Positions 27,899 through 36,950 of a stretch of DNA of 64,000 nt are shown one piece after another (the stretch's first letter is position 1; each line of letters starts with the position of its first letter). The notes under the pieces are model-generated. The model was not told where the DNA came from, ran no database searches, and was given only the letters and a program-made list of their open reading frames with translations. Made by a program: the position numbers and the translations under genes. The DNA is from UBA6522 sp965221035 (GTDB lineage: Bacteria > Pseudomonadota > Gammaproteobacteria > Steroidobacterales > Rariloculaceae): positions 2,170,001 through 2,234,000 of the forward strand of contig OZ244860.1 in NCBI GenBank assembly GCA_965221035.1. The letters are read 5' to 3'.

Positions 27899-30800
27899 AT
27901 GACGGCAACGGCTGCGACACGAGGCTGGGAGTTCTGGATCGATCGCGGCGGCACCTTCACCGACGTGGTTGCCAGGGGTCCGGACGGTGAAATCGCCTCG
28001 GTCAAGCTGCTGTCGGAAAATCCGGGCCACTATGCCGATGCCGCCGTCCACGCCATCGGCCTGCTCACCACCACCGACCCGGCCCCCATCGCCGACCCGG
28101 CCCCCACCACCGACCCGGCCCCCATCGCCGCCGTTCGGATGGGAACCACGGTGGCCACCAACGCCCTGCTGCAGCGCCGCGGCACGTCCACTGTCCTTGT
28201 GACCACAAGTGGGTTCGCCGATGCACTGCGGATCGGTTACCAGAACCGGCCAGACATCTTCGCGCTTGACATCGATCTGCCCGAGATGCTCTACAGCCAT
28301 GTCGTCGAGGCCAACGAGCGCATTTCGACGACGGGCGAAGTCATCCAGCCACTGGATGAGACGACGCTGCGCCGCGAGCTTGCCGAAGCGCGAGCCGCCG
28401 GCATGAAGAGCGTCGCTATCGTATTTCTACATGGATACAGATTTCCGGCGCACGAACGGCGGGCTGCCCGCATTGCCGACGAGGCCGGGTTCCGGCAGAT
28501 TTCCGTGTCCCACGCCACCAGCGCGCTGATGAAACTGGTCCCGCGCGGCGACACCACGCTGGCGGACGCCTACCTCTCCCCGGTGCTGAACCGCTACGTT
28601 CGCCGGGTGCGCGAGGGACTCGCCGAGCGCCTGGGTGATGCGCCGCTGTTGTTCATGCAGAGCCATGGGGGGCTGGCGGAGGCGGACGCGTTTCGCGGCA
28701 AGGACAGCATATTGTCCGGCCCGGCCGGCGGCGTGGTCGGCATGGCGGGCACCGCGGCGGCGGCCGGGATTCGTCGCCTGATCGGCTTCGACATGGGCGG
28801 CACGTCCACCGACGTATCGCTCTACAACGGCGAATTCGAACGCGCCGGCCACATGACCGTCGCCGGGGTACGGTTCAGCTCGCCGATGATGCGCGTCGAA
28901 ACCGTGGCGGCAGGCGGCGGCTCGATCCTGAAGTTCGCTTCCGGACGGCTCCAGGTGGGCCCGGAATCCGCCGGCGCGAATCCCGGGCCTGCCTGCTACC
29001 GCAACGAAGGTCCACTGACCGTTACCGACGCCAACGTGCTTCTCGGCCGCATCCAGCCGGATTACTTTCCCGCGGCGTTCGGTCCGGACGGGAACGGGCG
29101 CATCGATGTCGAGGTGGTTGCGCGGCGTTTCGAACAGCTCGCCAAGGACGTGCGGCGGCAAACCGGCAAGACCGTGGACCGCGACGTGCTGGCAGCCGGT
29201 TTTCTGCGCATCGCCGTGGAGCGCATGGCCAACGCCATCAAGCGGATCTCCACCCAGCGGGGACACGACGTCAGCCGCTTCACCCTGTGCTGTTTCGGCG
29301 GGGCCGCGGGTCAGCACGCCTGCCAGGTGGCGGACGCGGTGGGCGTGGAGAGGGTCTTCCTGCACCCGCTGGCTGGCGTTCTGTCCGCCTACGGCATGGG
29401 CATGGCCGAAATGCGCTCGCTGCGACAGCGCAGCGTCGAGCGGCCGTTGGGAGATGAGCTGGTAGTGGAACTTGAGGCCCTCTACGCGGAACTCGAGGCG
29501 GCCAATGCCGAGCTGCTCAAGCGCCAGGGCGTCGCCCCCGCACGACTGGGCTTCCGTCGGCGCGTGATGCTCAAGGTGGCGGGATCGGACACGCCGCTGA
29601 CCGTGTCCTGGGCGGATGGCACGGCCGAAATGACGCGGGCGTTTCGCCAGGCGCATCGAACGCGTTTCGGATTCGACCCAGGTCGTTCCACGCTGATTGT
29701 CGAGTCCGTGGAGTCCGAGACCACCGTGCCCGGCGCCCGCGTCACCGAGCCGCGCTGGACCGGGGGCGATCTCAACCCCGCGCGGGAAGTCGTTCGCGAG
29801 GTCTGGTTCGGCGACCGGCGCGCGCCGACCAGGATATTCCGGCGCGACCGGCTAGCCGCCGGCTGCCGCATCGAAGGCCCGGCGATCATCGTCGATGACC
29901 ACTCCACCTTGGTCATCGAGCCGGACTGGCACGCCCGCGTCAACGAGTTCGGCCATCTGATCATGGCCCGGCACGTGCCACGGCCCGCATCGGAGCGCAT
30001 CGGCACCGATGTAGATCCGGTGATGCTCGAGGTATTCAACAACCTGTTCATGCACGTCGCCGAGCAGATGGGCGTTGTGCTGGAAAACACCGCCCACTCG
30101 GTCAACATCAAGGAGCGCCTGGACTTCTCCTGCGGCGTGTTCGACCCGGCGGGCGACCTCATCGCCAACGCGCCCCACATGCCGGTGCACCTGGGTTCCA
30201 TGGGCGACAGCGTCAAGACTATCCTCACCCGTCGGCGCAAGACCATGAAGCCCGGAGACGCCTTCATGCTCAATGCCCCCTACAACGGCGGCACCCATCT
30301 GCCCGACGTCACCGTGGTCACCCCCGTATTCGACGCCGACGGCAGGAAACTTGTCTTTTCGGTGGCCTGTCGGGCGCATCATGCCGATATCGGCGGACGC
30401 TCGCCCGGGTCCATGCCGGCCGAGAGCACATCGATTCACGAAGAGGGCGTACTGATCGACAACGTCCGGCTGGTGAAGGCCGGCAAATTCCGGGAAGAAG
30501 CGGTGCGGGCGTTGCTGGAATCCGGCACCTGGCCCGCACGCAATCCGGACCAGAACGTGGCCGACTTCAAGGCGCAGATCGCCGCGAACACCCGGGGCGT
30601 TGCGGAACTTCTCGAGATGGTCGAAACCTTCGGGATCGATGTCGTGCACGCCTATATGGGCCACATCAAGCGCAATGCCGAGGACTGTGTCCGCGACGCC
30701 ATCGGCACGCTTCGAGATGGCGAGCGGACAGTGGGCATGGATGGCGGAGAATCGGTGAACGTGCGTGTCGAGATCGATCACGACAAGCGGGCCGCCCAGA

Positions 30801-31578
30801 TCGATTTTGGCGGCACTTCTCCGCAGAGCCCGGGGAATTTCAACGCGCCCGCCTCCATCGCCCGAGCCGCAGTGCTGTACGTGTTTCGAACTCTGGTCAA
30901 GGATGACATTCCGCTCAACCAGGGCTGCATGAAACCGCTGACGATCCGCTTCCCCGACTCGTCCCTGGTCAATCCCCGCTATCCCGCCGCGGTGGCGGCC
31001 GGAAACGTGGAAACGTCCCAGTGCATCACCGATGCCCTGCTGGGAGCCTTGAATGTCTGTGCGCGGCGCAGGGAACCATGAACAATCTCACCTTCGGCAA
31101 CGAGCGCCATCAATACTACGAGACGATCTGCGGCGGCGCGGGCGCGGGCCCCGGATTCGATGGAGCCAGCGCCGTGCATACCCACATGACGAACTCCCGT
31201 CTAACCGACCCGGAAGTACTGGAATGGCGGTTTCCGGTTCGCGTGGAACGCTTCTGCATCCGGGCTGGCAGCGGCGGAGTGGGCCGATTCGCGGGGGGCG
31301 ACGGCGTCATCCGGGAACTCCGCTTCCTCGAACCCATGAGAGTTTCGATCCTTTCCAACCGGCGGCGCGTGGCGCCGTTCGGGTTGGCAGGCGGTGCCGA
31401 CGGAAAGCCCGGACGAAACTACGTCATCCGCGCCGGCGGTGAGGTCGAGTGCCTTGCGGCGACGGCGGAGGTCCAGCTACTGACCGGCGACCGCTTCGTG
31501 GTGGAGACGCCGGGCGGCGGCGGGTACGGTTCGCCCGCGCACCAAACCGAACCCTGGAATACCGAACCCCGGAATTAG
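27899..31578 (+). pseudogene. 5-oxoprolinase / hydantoinase HyuA-HyuB fusion, frameshifted
   Basis: Two overlapping frames make up one ATP-dependent 5-oxoprolinase of about 1225 residues. The first, 27899-31081, carries the HyuA part (FWIDRGGTFTDVVARGPDGE, GTTVATNALLQRRG, IGFDMGGTSTDVSLY) and most of the HyuB part (PVHLGSMGDSVKTIL, AYMGHIKRNAEDCVRDAIG). The second resumes at about 31063 with [20 protein letters not shown] and ends in [15 protein letters not shown]. The shift lies at about 31061-31068, where tgtgcgcggcgcagg has two extra bases relative to a readable frame. The enzyme would open 5-oxoproline to glutamate. It is inactive unless the shift is a sequencing error. Confidence 0.85.
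28076..28129 (+). repeat. 18-bp tandem repeat, three units, inside the 5-oxoprolinase gene
   Basis: Three consecutive 18-bp units start with gacccggccccca and encode DPAPIA, DPAPTT and DPAPIA. Units one and three are identical; the middle one differs at a few bases. They insert a proline-rich stretch between the HyuA helix ending at GLLTT and the conserved VRMGTTVATNALL block, where homologues usually have a short loop. Confidence 0.8.
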
Positions 31579-31633
31579 ACCCCCCCTTCCGGCTTTGGCA
31601 GAATATCGACCTTCACCGATCAAGGGAATTCAG

Positions 31634-32107
31634 ATGAAGGGCAATGACGAGATCATCACAATCCTGAACCGCGTGCTGACCAACGAGTTGACCGCCATCA
31701 ACCAGTACTTTCTGCACTCGCGGATGTTCAAGGACTGGGGCATCAAGGAACTCGCGGAGCATGAATACAAGGAGTCCATCGAAGAGATGCAGCACGCCGA
31801 CAGCCTGGTGGAGCGGATCCTCTTCCTCGAAGGCCTCCCCAACCTCCAGGACATCGGCAAGCTGATGATCGGCGAGAACGTGCGCGAAATGCTTGAGTGC
31901 GACCTCCGCCTTGAGCATGCGGCGATTCCCGACCTGCGCGAAGGTATTGAAATCTGCGAACGCGAAGGCGACTACGTCACCCGCCAGCTATTGGATGAAA
32001 TCCTCAAGAACGAGGAGGAACACGTGGACTGGCTGGAAGCGCAGTTCGACCTGATCGAACGCATGGGGATCGAAAACTACGTGCACTTGCGCAGCGGCGG
32101 CGCCTGA
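31634..32107 (+). CDS. bfr: Bacterioferritin
   Basis: A 157-residue iron-storage protein from ATG 31634 (MKGNDEIITILNRVLTNELT), the usual length. It assembles into a 24-subunit shell. The ferroxidase ligands Glu18, Glu51, His54, Glu94, Glu127 and His130 are all present, as is the haem ligand Met52. The gene is convergent with bfd at 32199-32405, its physiological partner for iron release. Confidence 0.96.
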   Translation: MKGNDEIITILNRVLTNELTAINQYFLHSRMFKDWGIKELAEHEYKESIEEMQHADSLVERILFLEGLPNLQDIGKLMIGENVREMLECDLRLEHAAIPDLREGIEICEREGDYVTRQLLDEILKNEEEHVDWLEAQFDLIERMGIENYVHLRSGGA

Positions 32108-32198
32108 GACCGCATTGGCGGTTATTCCCCGCTGACGAGGGGTACGCAGTTCCGGCTTCGTGCGTGGTGTTTCCGGAACTAAGTCGCGCGTGCAGGAG

Positions 32199-32405
32199 TT
32201 ACGCGGACGTTGTAGCGCGGGTTGAGCCGGCCGCGGCCAATCCCAATCGGACGTCCCGGATCAGCTCCTCGGCATGTTCCAGGCACCGACCGCAGTTGGG
32301 ACCCGCGCCAAGTTCCCGGTAGATGTCGGGCGCCGACCGCAACTCAGATTGGGCGGCGCGGCGGATGTCCTGTTCCCGGTATCGGCGACATATGCAAACG
32401 ATCAT
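32199..32405 (-). CDS. bfd: Bacterioferritin-associated ferredoxin
   Basis: A 68-residue protein from ATG 32405 (MIVCICRRYREQDIRRAAQS). The four cysteines binding the [2Fe-2S] cluster are arranged as CIC at residues 4-6 and CGRC in the GPNCGRCLEHAEELI block, as in Bfd. It reduces bacterioferritin to release stored iron. A Fur-box-like sequence lies about 22 bases upstream. Orientation opposite to bfr lets the two genes be regulated separately. Confidence 0.92.
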   Translation of the reverse strand: MIVCICRRYREQDIRRAAQSELRSAPDIYRELGAGPNCGRCLEHAEELIRDVRLGLAAAGSTRATTSA

Positions 32406-32426
32406 GGATAGGAAGATATTACGAAT

Positions 32427-32445
32427 GGGAATGATTGTCAATTTC
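32427..32445 (-). promoter_or_regulatory. Possible Fur box upstream of bfd
   Basis: The sequence gggaatgattgtcaatttc matches 13 of 19 positions of the classical Fur consensus (GATAATGATAATCATTATC). It ends 22 bases upstream of the bfd start, a place where a Fur repressor would block transcription under iron-rich conditions. The inference fits the known iron repression of bfd in several proteobacteria. Confidence 0.45.
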
Positions 32446-32581
32446 GGTTGTGGCCGGATTGGGGAAACGGGCCGAATATCCCGTTGGCGCTTATCTGTGC
32501 GTGCATGATCTGGTGACAAAACTGCTCGGTCCTCGCAGATTTGCTCCTTCGGTTCAGTATGGTTGCGAGGTAGTCTGAGAA

Positions 32582-32740
32582 TGGACTTTTGCGGTCGTCG
32601 GCCTAAGGGATGATGGAACGCCTGTTGGACGGCAAAGGGAAGTGCTATATCTTCCCGCCGAAAGTCATACAGTAGTGCTCGGCACAGCCGGCAGCGGCAA
32701 GACAACATTAGCCATTCTTCGGTCGCTCTATCTGGCCGAT
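32582..32740 (+). pseudogene. N-terminal fragment of a UvrD/Rep-type helicase
   Basis: One frame reads GRQREVLYLPAESHTVVLGT followed by AGSGKTTLAILRSLYLADP. This is the first part of a UvrD-like superfamily 1 helicase, ending shortly after the Walker A motif. Then the frame continues for a short distance without similarity and ends, while DarT-like sequence begins in another frame at about 32746. The rest of the helicase is missing, so a deletion has joined this fragment to the next gene. Confidence 0.6.
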
Positions 32741-32889
32741 CCCTCATGGAACGTCTCGACGGTTTCCCTGACCATGTCTGTTGTTCCATACAGTACCGAA
32801 ACGCTTGGTATTTCAAGAAAGCCCAGGGGCAGGATCACTTGTTCCCCGATTGGGTCGTCCTCCTGATAAATGCTCGTTACCTGTGGCGG

Positions 32890-32972
32890 ATCGGCACGAA
32901 GTTCTGCCCCCGAAACGCAGCGGCGGAAGGTGGGTGCCTTATCCGAGTAGGTGCGGGAGCCTTTGAATCATT
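32890..32972 (+). repeat. 83-bp direct repeat, left flank of IS1634 copy 2
   Basis: This stretch starts atcggcacgaagttctgccc and ends gcctttgaatcatt. It recurs without change at 34895-34977 on the other side of the element. It is coding sequence of the DarT-like gene, so it is host DNA duplicated by the insertion and not part of the element. Confidence 0.95.
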
Positions 32973-34894
32973 CTTGACTTCGACGGTTTGCCCCTTTGAT
33001 CGTCTTTGCCGATTCGACTATCCCATTGATTTTGGGACCTGTTTTTTCCCGGCTTTGGCGAAGGCGTTTTGTTGTGCCTAGCAGTTTGTATAGTGGGTGT
33101 TCGGTGGTACAATACCGCCATGTTCGTGCGCGTCAAAACCACACCCAACAGCCCCCGCAAGGCCGTGCAACTGGTCGAGGGCGTGCGTGTGCAGGGCAAG
33201 GTCCGCCAGCGCATCGTGCGCCACCTCGGCGTGGCCTCCGACGAGGCCGAACTGCGGCGGCTGAAGGAACTGGGCCAGTACCTGAAGGCGCGCATCGCCG
33301 AGGACCGCCAGCCGGGGTTGTTCCCGCCCGAGCAGGTCGCCGAGCAGGTCATCGAGGCCGGGCGGGCCTCGGAGCAGGCACCCGATCCGGCGCCGCTGGC
33401 GGTGGATCTGAAGGCGTTGCGCGAAGAACAGCGCATCGTCACCGGCATCCACGAAGCCTACGGGGTCGTGTACCGGGAACTGGGGTTCGATCGGTTGCTT
33501 TCCTCCCGTCACCGGGCTTCGGCCCCGGCGCTGCATCACACTGTGCTGGCGCGCATCGCCAACCCCGATTCCAAGCGCGCCACGGTGCGCCGTCTGGGCC
33601 GGGACTTCGGGGTGTCGCTGGCGCTGGAGAAGGTGTACCGGATGATGGACCGGTTGGACGACGGACTCATCGAGCGGCTCAAGTCGCGGGTGGCCTCGGC
33701 CACCGGGGCGTTGCTGGGCGAGCCGCTGGAGGTGTTGTTCTTCGATTGCACGACGTTGTACTTCGAGTCGGTGGTCGAGGACGGGGACGCCGACGCGTTG
33801 AGGGCGTTCGGTTACAGCAAGGACGGCAAGGCGCAGCGGGTCCAGGTGGTGCTGGCGCTGGCGGTCACCACAGAGGGGTTGCCGGTGGGATACGAGGTGT
33901 TTCCCGGTGCCACCTACGAGGGGCACACGTTCCTGCCGACGATCGAGGCGCTGCGGCGCCGGCACGGGGCGGCGGAGGCGGTGTGCGTGGCCGACGCGGC
34001 GATGTTCGACCACCGGAACCTCTCGGTACTGGAGGCCGCCGGGCACCGATACATCGTCGGGGCGCGGTTGCGCAGCCTGCCCGGGGCGCTGAAGGAGCGG
34101 ATTCTGAACGTGGAGCGCTACCGCGCGCTGCCCGGGGCCGAAGCCGGCCGCAAGGTCGGCGTGTTCCGTCATCGCGGCCGGCGCCTCCTCGTGGCCTACA
34201 GTCCCCGCCGCGCCCGCAAGGACGCCGCCGACCGCCGGCGCGCGGTGCGCAAGCTGTTGAAGCAGCTCAACCGAAGCGGCCGCCCGAAGCCCCTTCTGCC
34301 GAGGGGCGCGGCGCGGTTCGTGCGGTTGAGGGGCAAGGGGCGCTGGGAGATCGATCCGGAGCGCATCGCCGAGGCGGCCCGCTGGGACGGGCTGCACGGG
34401 GTGGCGACCAACGTGCGCGGGATGCCCGTGGAACAGATACTACAGCGCTACCGGGGGTTGTGGCAGGTCGAGCGAAGCTTTCGCATCACCAAGCACGATC
34501 TGAAGGTCCGGCCCATCTATCACTGGACCCCGAGACGCATCCGCGCGCACCTAGCCATCGCCTACATGGCCTTTGCCTGCGTCAGACACCTGGCTTACCG
34601 GGTCAAGTTGCAGAAAAAACGCAACCTGTCTCCCCAGGCCATCCGGGACGCGCTGTTGCACCGCCAGTGTTCGGTGCTGCGTCACACCGGCACCGACCAA
34701 CGCTACGCGATTCCCTCTTCGGCCACGGCCGAAGCCCAACTGATCTACGAGGCCCTCGGCCTGACGCTGTCGGACGTCCCCTATGCGTTGAACTGAACCG
34801 GCGACAACCCGCCCAAATCCCCGAAGTTGTGCCTAGTGAATTTGTGATGTTCAAGCATATCAATGACTTATGAATTCAAACCGTCGAAGTCAAG
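32973..34894 (+). mobile_element. Complete IS1634-type insertion sequence, copy 2
   Basis: The element is 1922 bp with the same 18-bp inverted ends as copy 1 (CTTGACTTCGACGGTTTG at 32973-32990 and its complement at 34877-34894). It is inserted in the DarT-like gene in plus orientation. The direct repeats on either side are 83 bp long, against 6 bp for copy 1. IS1634, the founder of the family in Mycoplasma mycoides, is known for direct repeats of long and variable length, so the pattern supports the family assignment. Confidence 0.93.
33120..34796 (+). CDS. IS1634-family transposase (copy 2)
   Basis: A 558-residue transposase from ATG 33120, with the same product as copy 1 at 3300-4976. It has all DDE blocks (LFFDCTTLYFES, CVADAAMFDH, YRGLWQVERSFRITKHDLK). 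Near-identity of the two copies indicates recent movement within this genome. Confidence 0.93.
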   Translation: MFVRVKTTPNSPRKAVQLVEGVRVQGKVRQRIVRHLGVASDEAELRRLKELGQYLKARIAEDRQPGLFPPEQVAEQVIEAGRASEQAPDPAPLAVDLKALREEQRIVTGIHEAYGVVYRELGFDRLLSSRHRASAPALHHTVLARIANPDSKRATVRRLGRDFGVSLALEKVYRMMDRLDDGLIERLKSRVASATGALLGEPLEVLFFDCTTLYFESVVEDGDADALRAFGYSKDGKAQRVQVVLALAVTTEGLPVGYEVFPGATYEGHTFLPTIEALRRRHGAAEAVCVADAAMFDHRNLSVLEAAGHRYIVGARLRSLPGALKERILNVERYRALPGAEAGRKVGVFRHRGRRLLVAYSPRRARKDAADRRRAVRKLLKQLNRSGRPKPLLPRGAARFVRLRGKGRWEIDPERIAEAARWDGLHGVATNVRGMPVEQILQRYRGLWQVERSFRITKHDLKVRPIYHWTPRRIRAHLAIAYMAFACVRHLAYRVKLQKKRNLSPQAIRDALLHRQCSVLRHTGTDQRYAIPSSATAEAQLIYEALGLTLSDVPYALN

Positions 34895-34977
34895 ATCGGC
34901 ACGAAGTTCTGCCCCCGAAACGCAGCGGCGGAAGGTGGGTGCCTTATCCGAGTAGGTGCGGGAGCCTTTGAATCATT
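34895..34977 (+). repeat. 83-bp direct repeat, right flank of IS1634 copy 2
   Basis: Exact copy of 32890-32972. Immediately after it the DarT-like reading frame continues (FAETVQGTGGHQFLRGQHHP), so deleting the element plus one repeat restores an uninterrupted gene. Confidence 0.95.
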
Positions 34978-35285
34978 ATTCGCGGAGACCGTCCAAGGAA
35001 CTGGAGGCCACCAGTTCTTGCGAGGCCAGCATCACCCCGACTTCCTGCCCACCGATGAGCAGGCGGAAGTGCTGATTCCCGACCAAATCCAAAAGCAAGA
35101 TGTTATGGGTATCATAGTTCGCAATGAGAAACAGGCCAGACGGGAGGTTGCACGGTTGGGCCTGATCGGAAGAACTGCGCCTCCCATCGTTATAGTCCCG
35201 GAGTGTTACGCCCCGGGAGAGCTGAGCCGGATACTCCGTTCGGGGCAACTACCAATGGAGAAGGAGCATCGCACGGGAGGTGCCA

Positions 35286-36950
35286 ATGCCGAGTAGCAGC
35301 CAACGCCACGCGAACAAACAGACCGTACCCGTGGCAAAGGCGGAGGGCGCGTTGCTGGCGCTCGCCGCGGGAGACGCTTTGGGTTGGCCCCAGGAAATGC
35401 GGTTAAACCGTCGCGGCAGTTCGGCGGATGAGCGCGCCAAAGTGGAGTTCAAGCAATGGACGCGTCGCAGCGGCGGACGATTCCAACCCTTTGAGGAAGT
35501 CATCCGCCCCGGGGAATACAGCGACGATACGCAACTTGCCCTCGCGGTCGCCCGCTGCAGGACAAACCATGGTTCGGCGTGGTGGAAGGCGTTTACCCGC
35601 GTTGAACTCCCTCTCTGGACACTGTATGAACGCGGAGGCGGTGGGGCCACGAAGCGCGCCGCGAATGACTGGGCAGGCAATTTTTCGCCGTGGAAGCCGA
35701 GAAAGAAAGAAAACGTTCGCCGATACTTCGGTGCTGGCGGCAACGGAGTTGCCATGCGAATTCTCCCGCATGCGGTTTTTCTTGCGGGTCAGGAAACGGC
35801 TTCGGACCTTATGCATGATGTCGTTCTCGATGGCACGGCAACTCACGGCCATCCTCGCGCCTTGGTCGGCGCGACCGCATACGGCTACGCTGCCTGGTCG
35901 CTGATCCGCAAGAGCGACACACTCCGATTCGGCGAATTGCTGGACAAGTTGCTCGATGAGTCTCCGGTGTGGAGTGAGTTTCCAGAGCAAGATCAAAAAA
36001 AGAGCGCTTGGTTTGAAGCTGCTAATGTATCGACGGGCGGCTACGAACCGCTCTGGAACAAGACAGTCCGCGAAATGCATGACTTGCTTGAGATAGCCCG
36101 AAGAGGGATTCGGGCCGGAGCACTCGCCGATGATCGCACGGTATTGGAAGATCTCGGATGCTTCGGGCGCAGCAAGGGCGCGGGTACCGTCAGCGCGGCG
36201 GCAGCCGCGTATCTCGCCGCAAGGCATGCCGCGCAACCGCAACAAGCGATTCTCCGGGCGGCATTCGAAAAGGGCGCGGACACCGATACGCTTGCCGCGA
36301 TGGCTGGCGGCTTGCTTGGATGCGTCGCCGGTATCGAATGGATGCCGAAACCCTGGCTTCAGGTTCAGGACGCCGACTACCTGCGGCGCATGGCTTTCCG
36401 TGTGGCATTAGGACCAGACGGCGCCGACCATGTCCCTGTCGACCCATTGACAAATCCTCGGTCAATCATTGAGCGCCTTGGTTCGAACGGAGGCAACGAG
36501 GTGTTCTTGGGCGGATCGATTCGGGCCCGCAAAGCGATCCTGCCGAATCCGAAGCCCATTTCCAAGTCGATCACAGTCTCGGCATGGCGCCTGAACACTA
36601 CCGAAGGCCAGACGATGTACATCACCAAGGTGAAGCGCCTGACCAAGGAAGCTCTCTTGAGCCAGCCAAGCGCGGATCCGAAATTGCCCCCCCGCATCCC
36701 GTCGTCGGCGACGGCAGCCATGCCCAGAACCGATCCAAAACATTCGCTATACAGGGAGTTTCGCCGGCAGTGGCGGCAAAGTTTCGGAACGAACGAAGTG
36801 AAGCGCGTGGACGTGGCAAAGGCACTGGATCTGGTTCCGAGCCAGGTCAACAAGTGGTTGAGCCGTGCTGAGCAGGATGGCTGGATTCAGCGGACTTGCA
36901 AAAACCCCGCGAAGTATGTAATTCGCGGGCAACAACAGTCTCTGCTGTGA
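35286..36950 (+). CDS. ADP-ribosylglycohydrolase with C-terminal winged-helix-like domain
   Basis: A 554-residue protein; GTG 35280 is an alternative start. Residues about 20-370 show the ADP-ribosylglycohydrolase (DraG/ARH) metal-binding motifs in order: AAGDALGWPQE, GEYSDDTQLALAV, GAGGNGVAMRILP, TATHGHPRA and KGADTDTLAAMAGGLLG. Such enzymes remove ADP-ribose from modified targets. After a linker, the last 80 residues have VDVAKALDLVPSQVNKWLSR and DGWIQRT, a helix-turn-helix/winged-helix pattern that suggests DNA binding or autoregulation. It overlaps the DarT-like gene by 11 bases, so it probably reverses that enzyme's modification or acts as its antitoxin. Confidence 0.8.
   Translation: MPSSSQRHANKQTVPVAKAEGALLALAAGDALGWPQEMRLNRRGSSADERAKVEFKQWTRRSGGRFQPFEEVIRPGEYSDDTQLALAVARCRTNHGSAWWKAFTRVELPLWTLYERGGGGATKRAANDWAGNFSPWKPRKKENVRRYFGAGGNGVAMRILPHAVFLAGQETASDLMHDVVLDGTATHGHPRALVGATAYGYAAWSLIRKSDTLRFGELLDKLLDESPVWSEFPEQDQKKSAWFEAANVSTGGYEPLWNKTVREMHDLLEIARRGIRAGALADDRTVLEDLGCFGRSKGAGTVSAAAAAYLAARHAAQPQQAILRAAFEKGADTDTLAAMAGGLLGCVAGIEWMPKPWLQVQDADYLRRMAFRVALGPDGADHVPVDPLTNPRSIIERLGSNGGNEVFLGGSIRARKAILPNPKPISKSITVSAWRLNTTEGQTMYITKVKRLTKEALLSQPSADPKLPPRIPSSATAAMPRTDPKHSLYREFRRQWRQSFGTNEVKRVDVAKALDLVPSQVNKWLSRAEQDGWIQRTCKNPAKYVIRGQQQSLL

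Larger units (their letters stand above)
32746..35296 (+). pseudogene. DarT-like (DUF4433) ADP-ribosyltransferase gene interrupted by IS1634
   Basis: The gene is in two parts, 32746-32972 and 34895-35296 (allowing for the 83-bp duplication). Rejoined, they encode about 180 residues beginning MERLDGFPDHVCCSIQYRNAWYF, continuing FPDWVVLLINARYLW and TKFCPRNAAAEGGC, then FLPTDEQAEVLIPDQIQKQD. These blocks resemble DUF4433/DarT family proteins, which modify DNA bases with ADP-ribose. The expected N-terminal NAD-binding part is absent or was lost in the helicase junction. The 3' end overlaps the ADP-ribosylglycohydrolase start by 11 bases. Family assignment rests on my recall of motif patterns. Confidence 0.6.

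Noticed and set aside
25756..28005. A 749-codon minus-strand frame opposite the EF-G-like gene
   Set aside because: Antisense shadow produced by high GC at third codon positions; no family motif.
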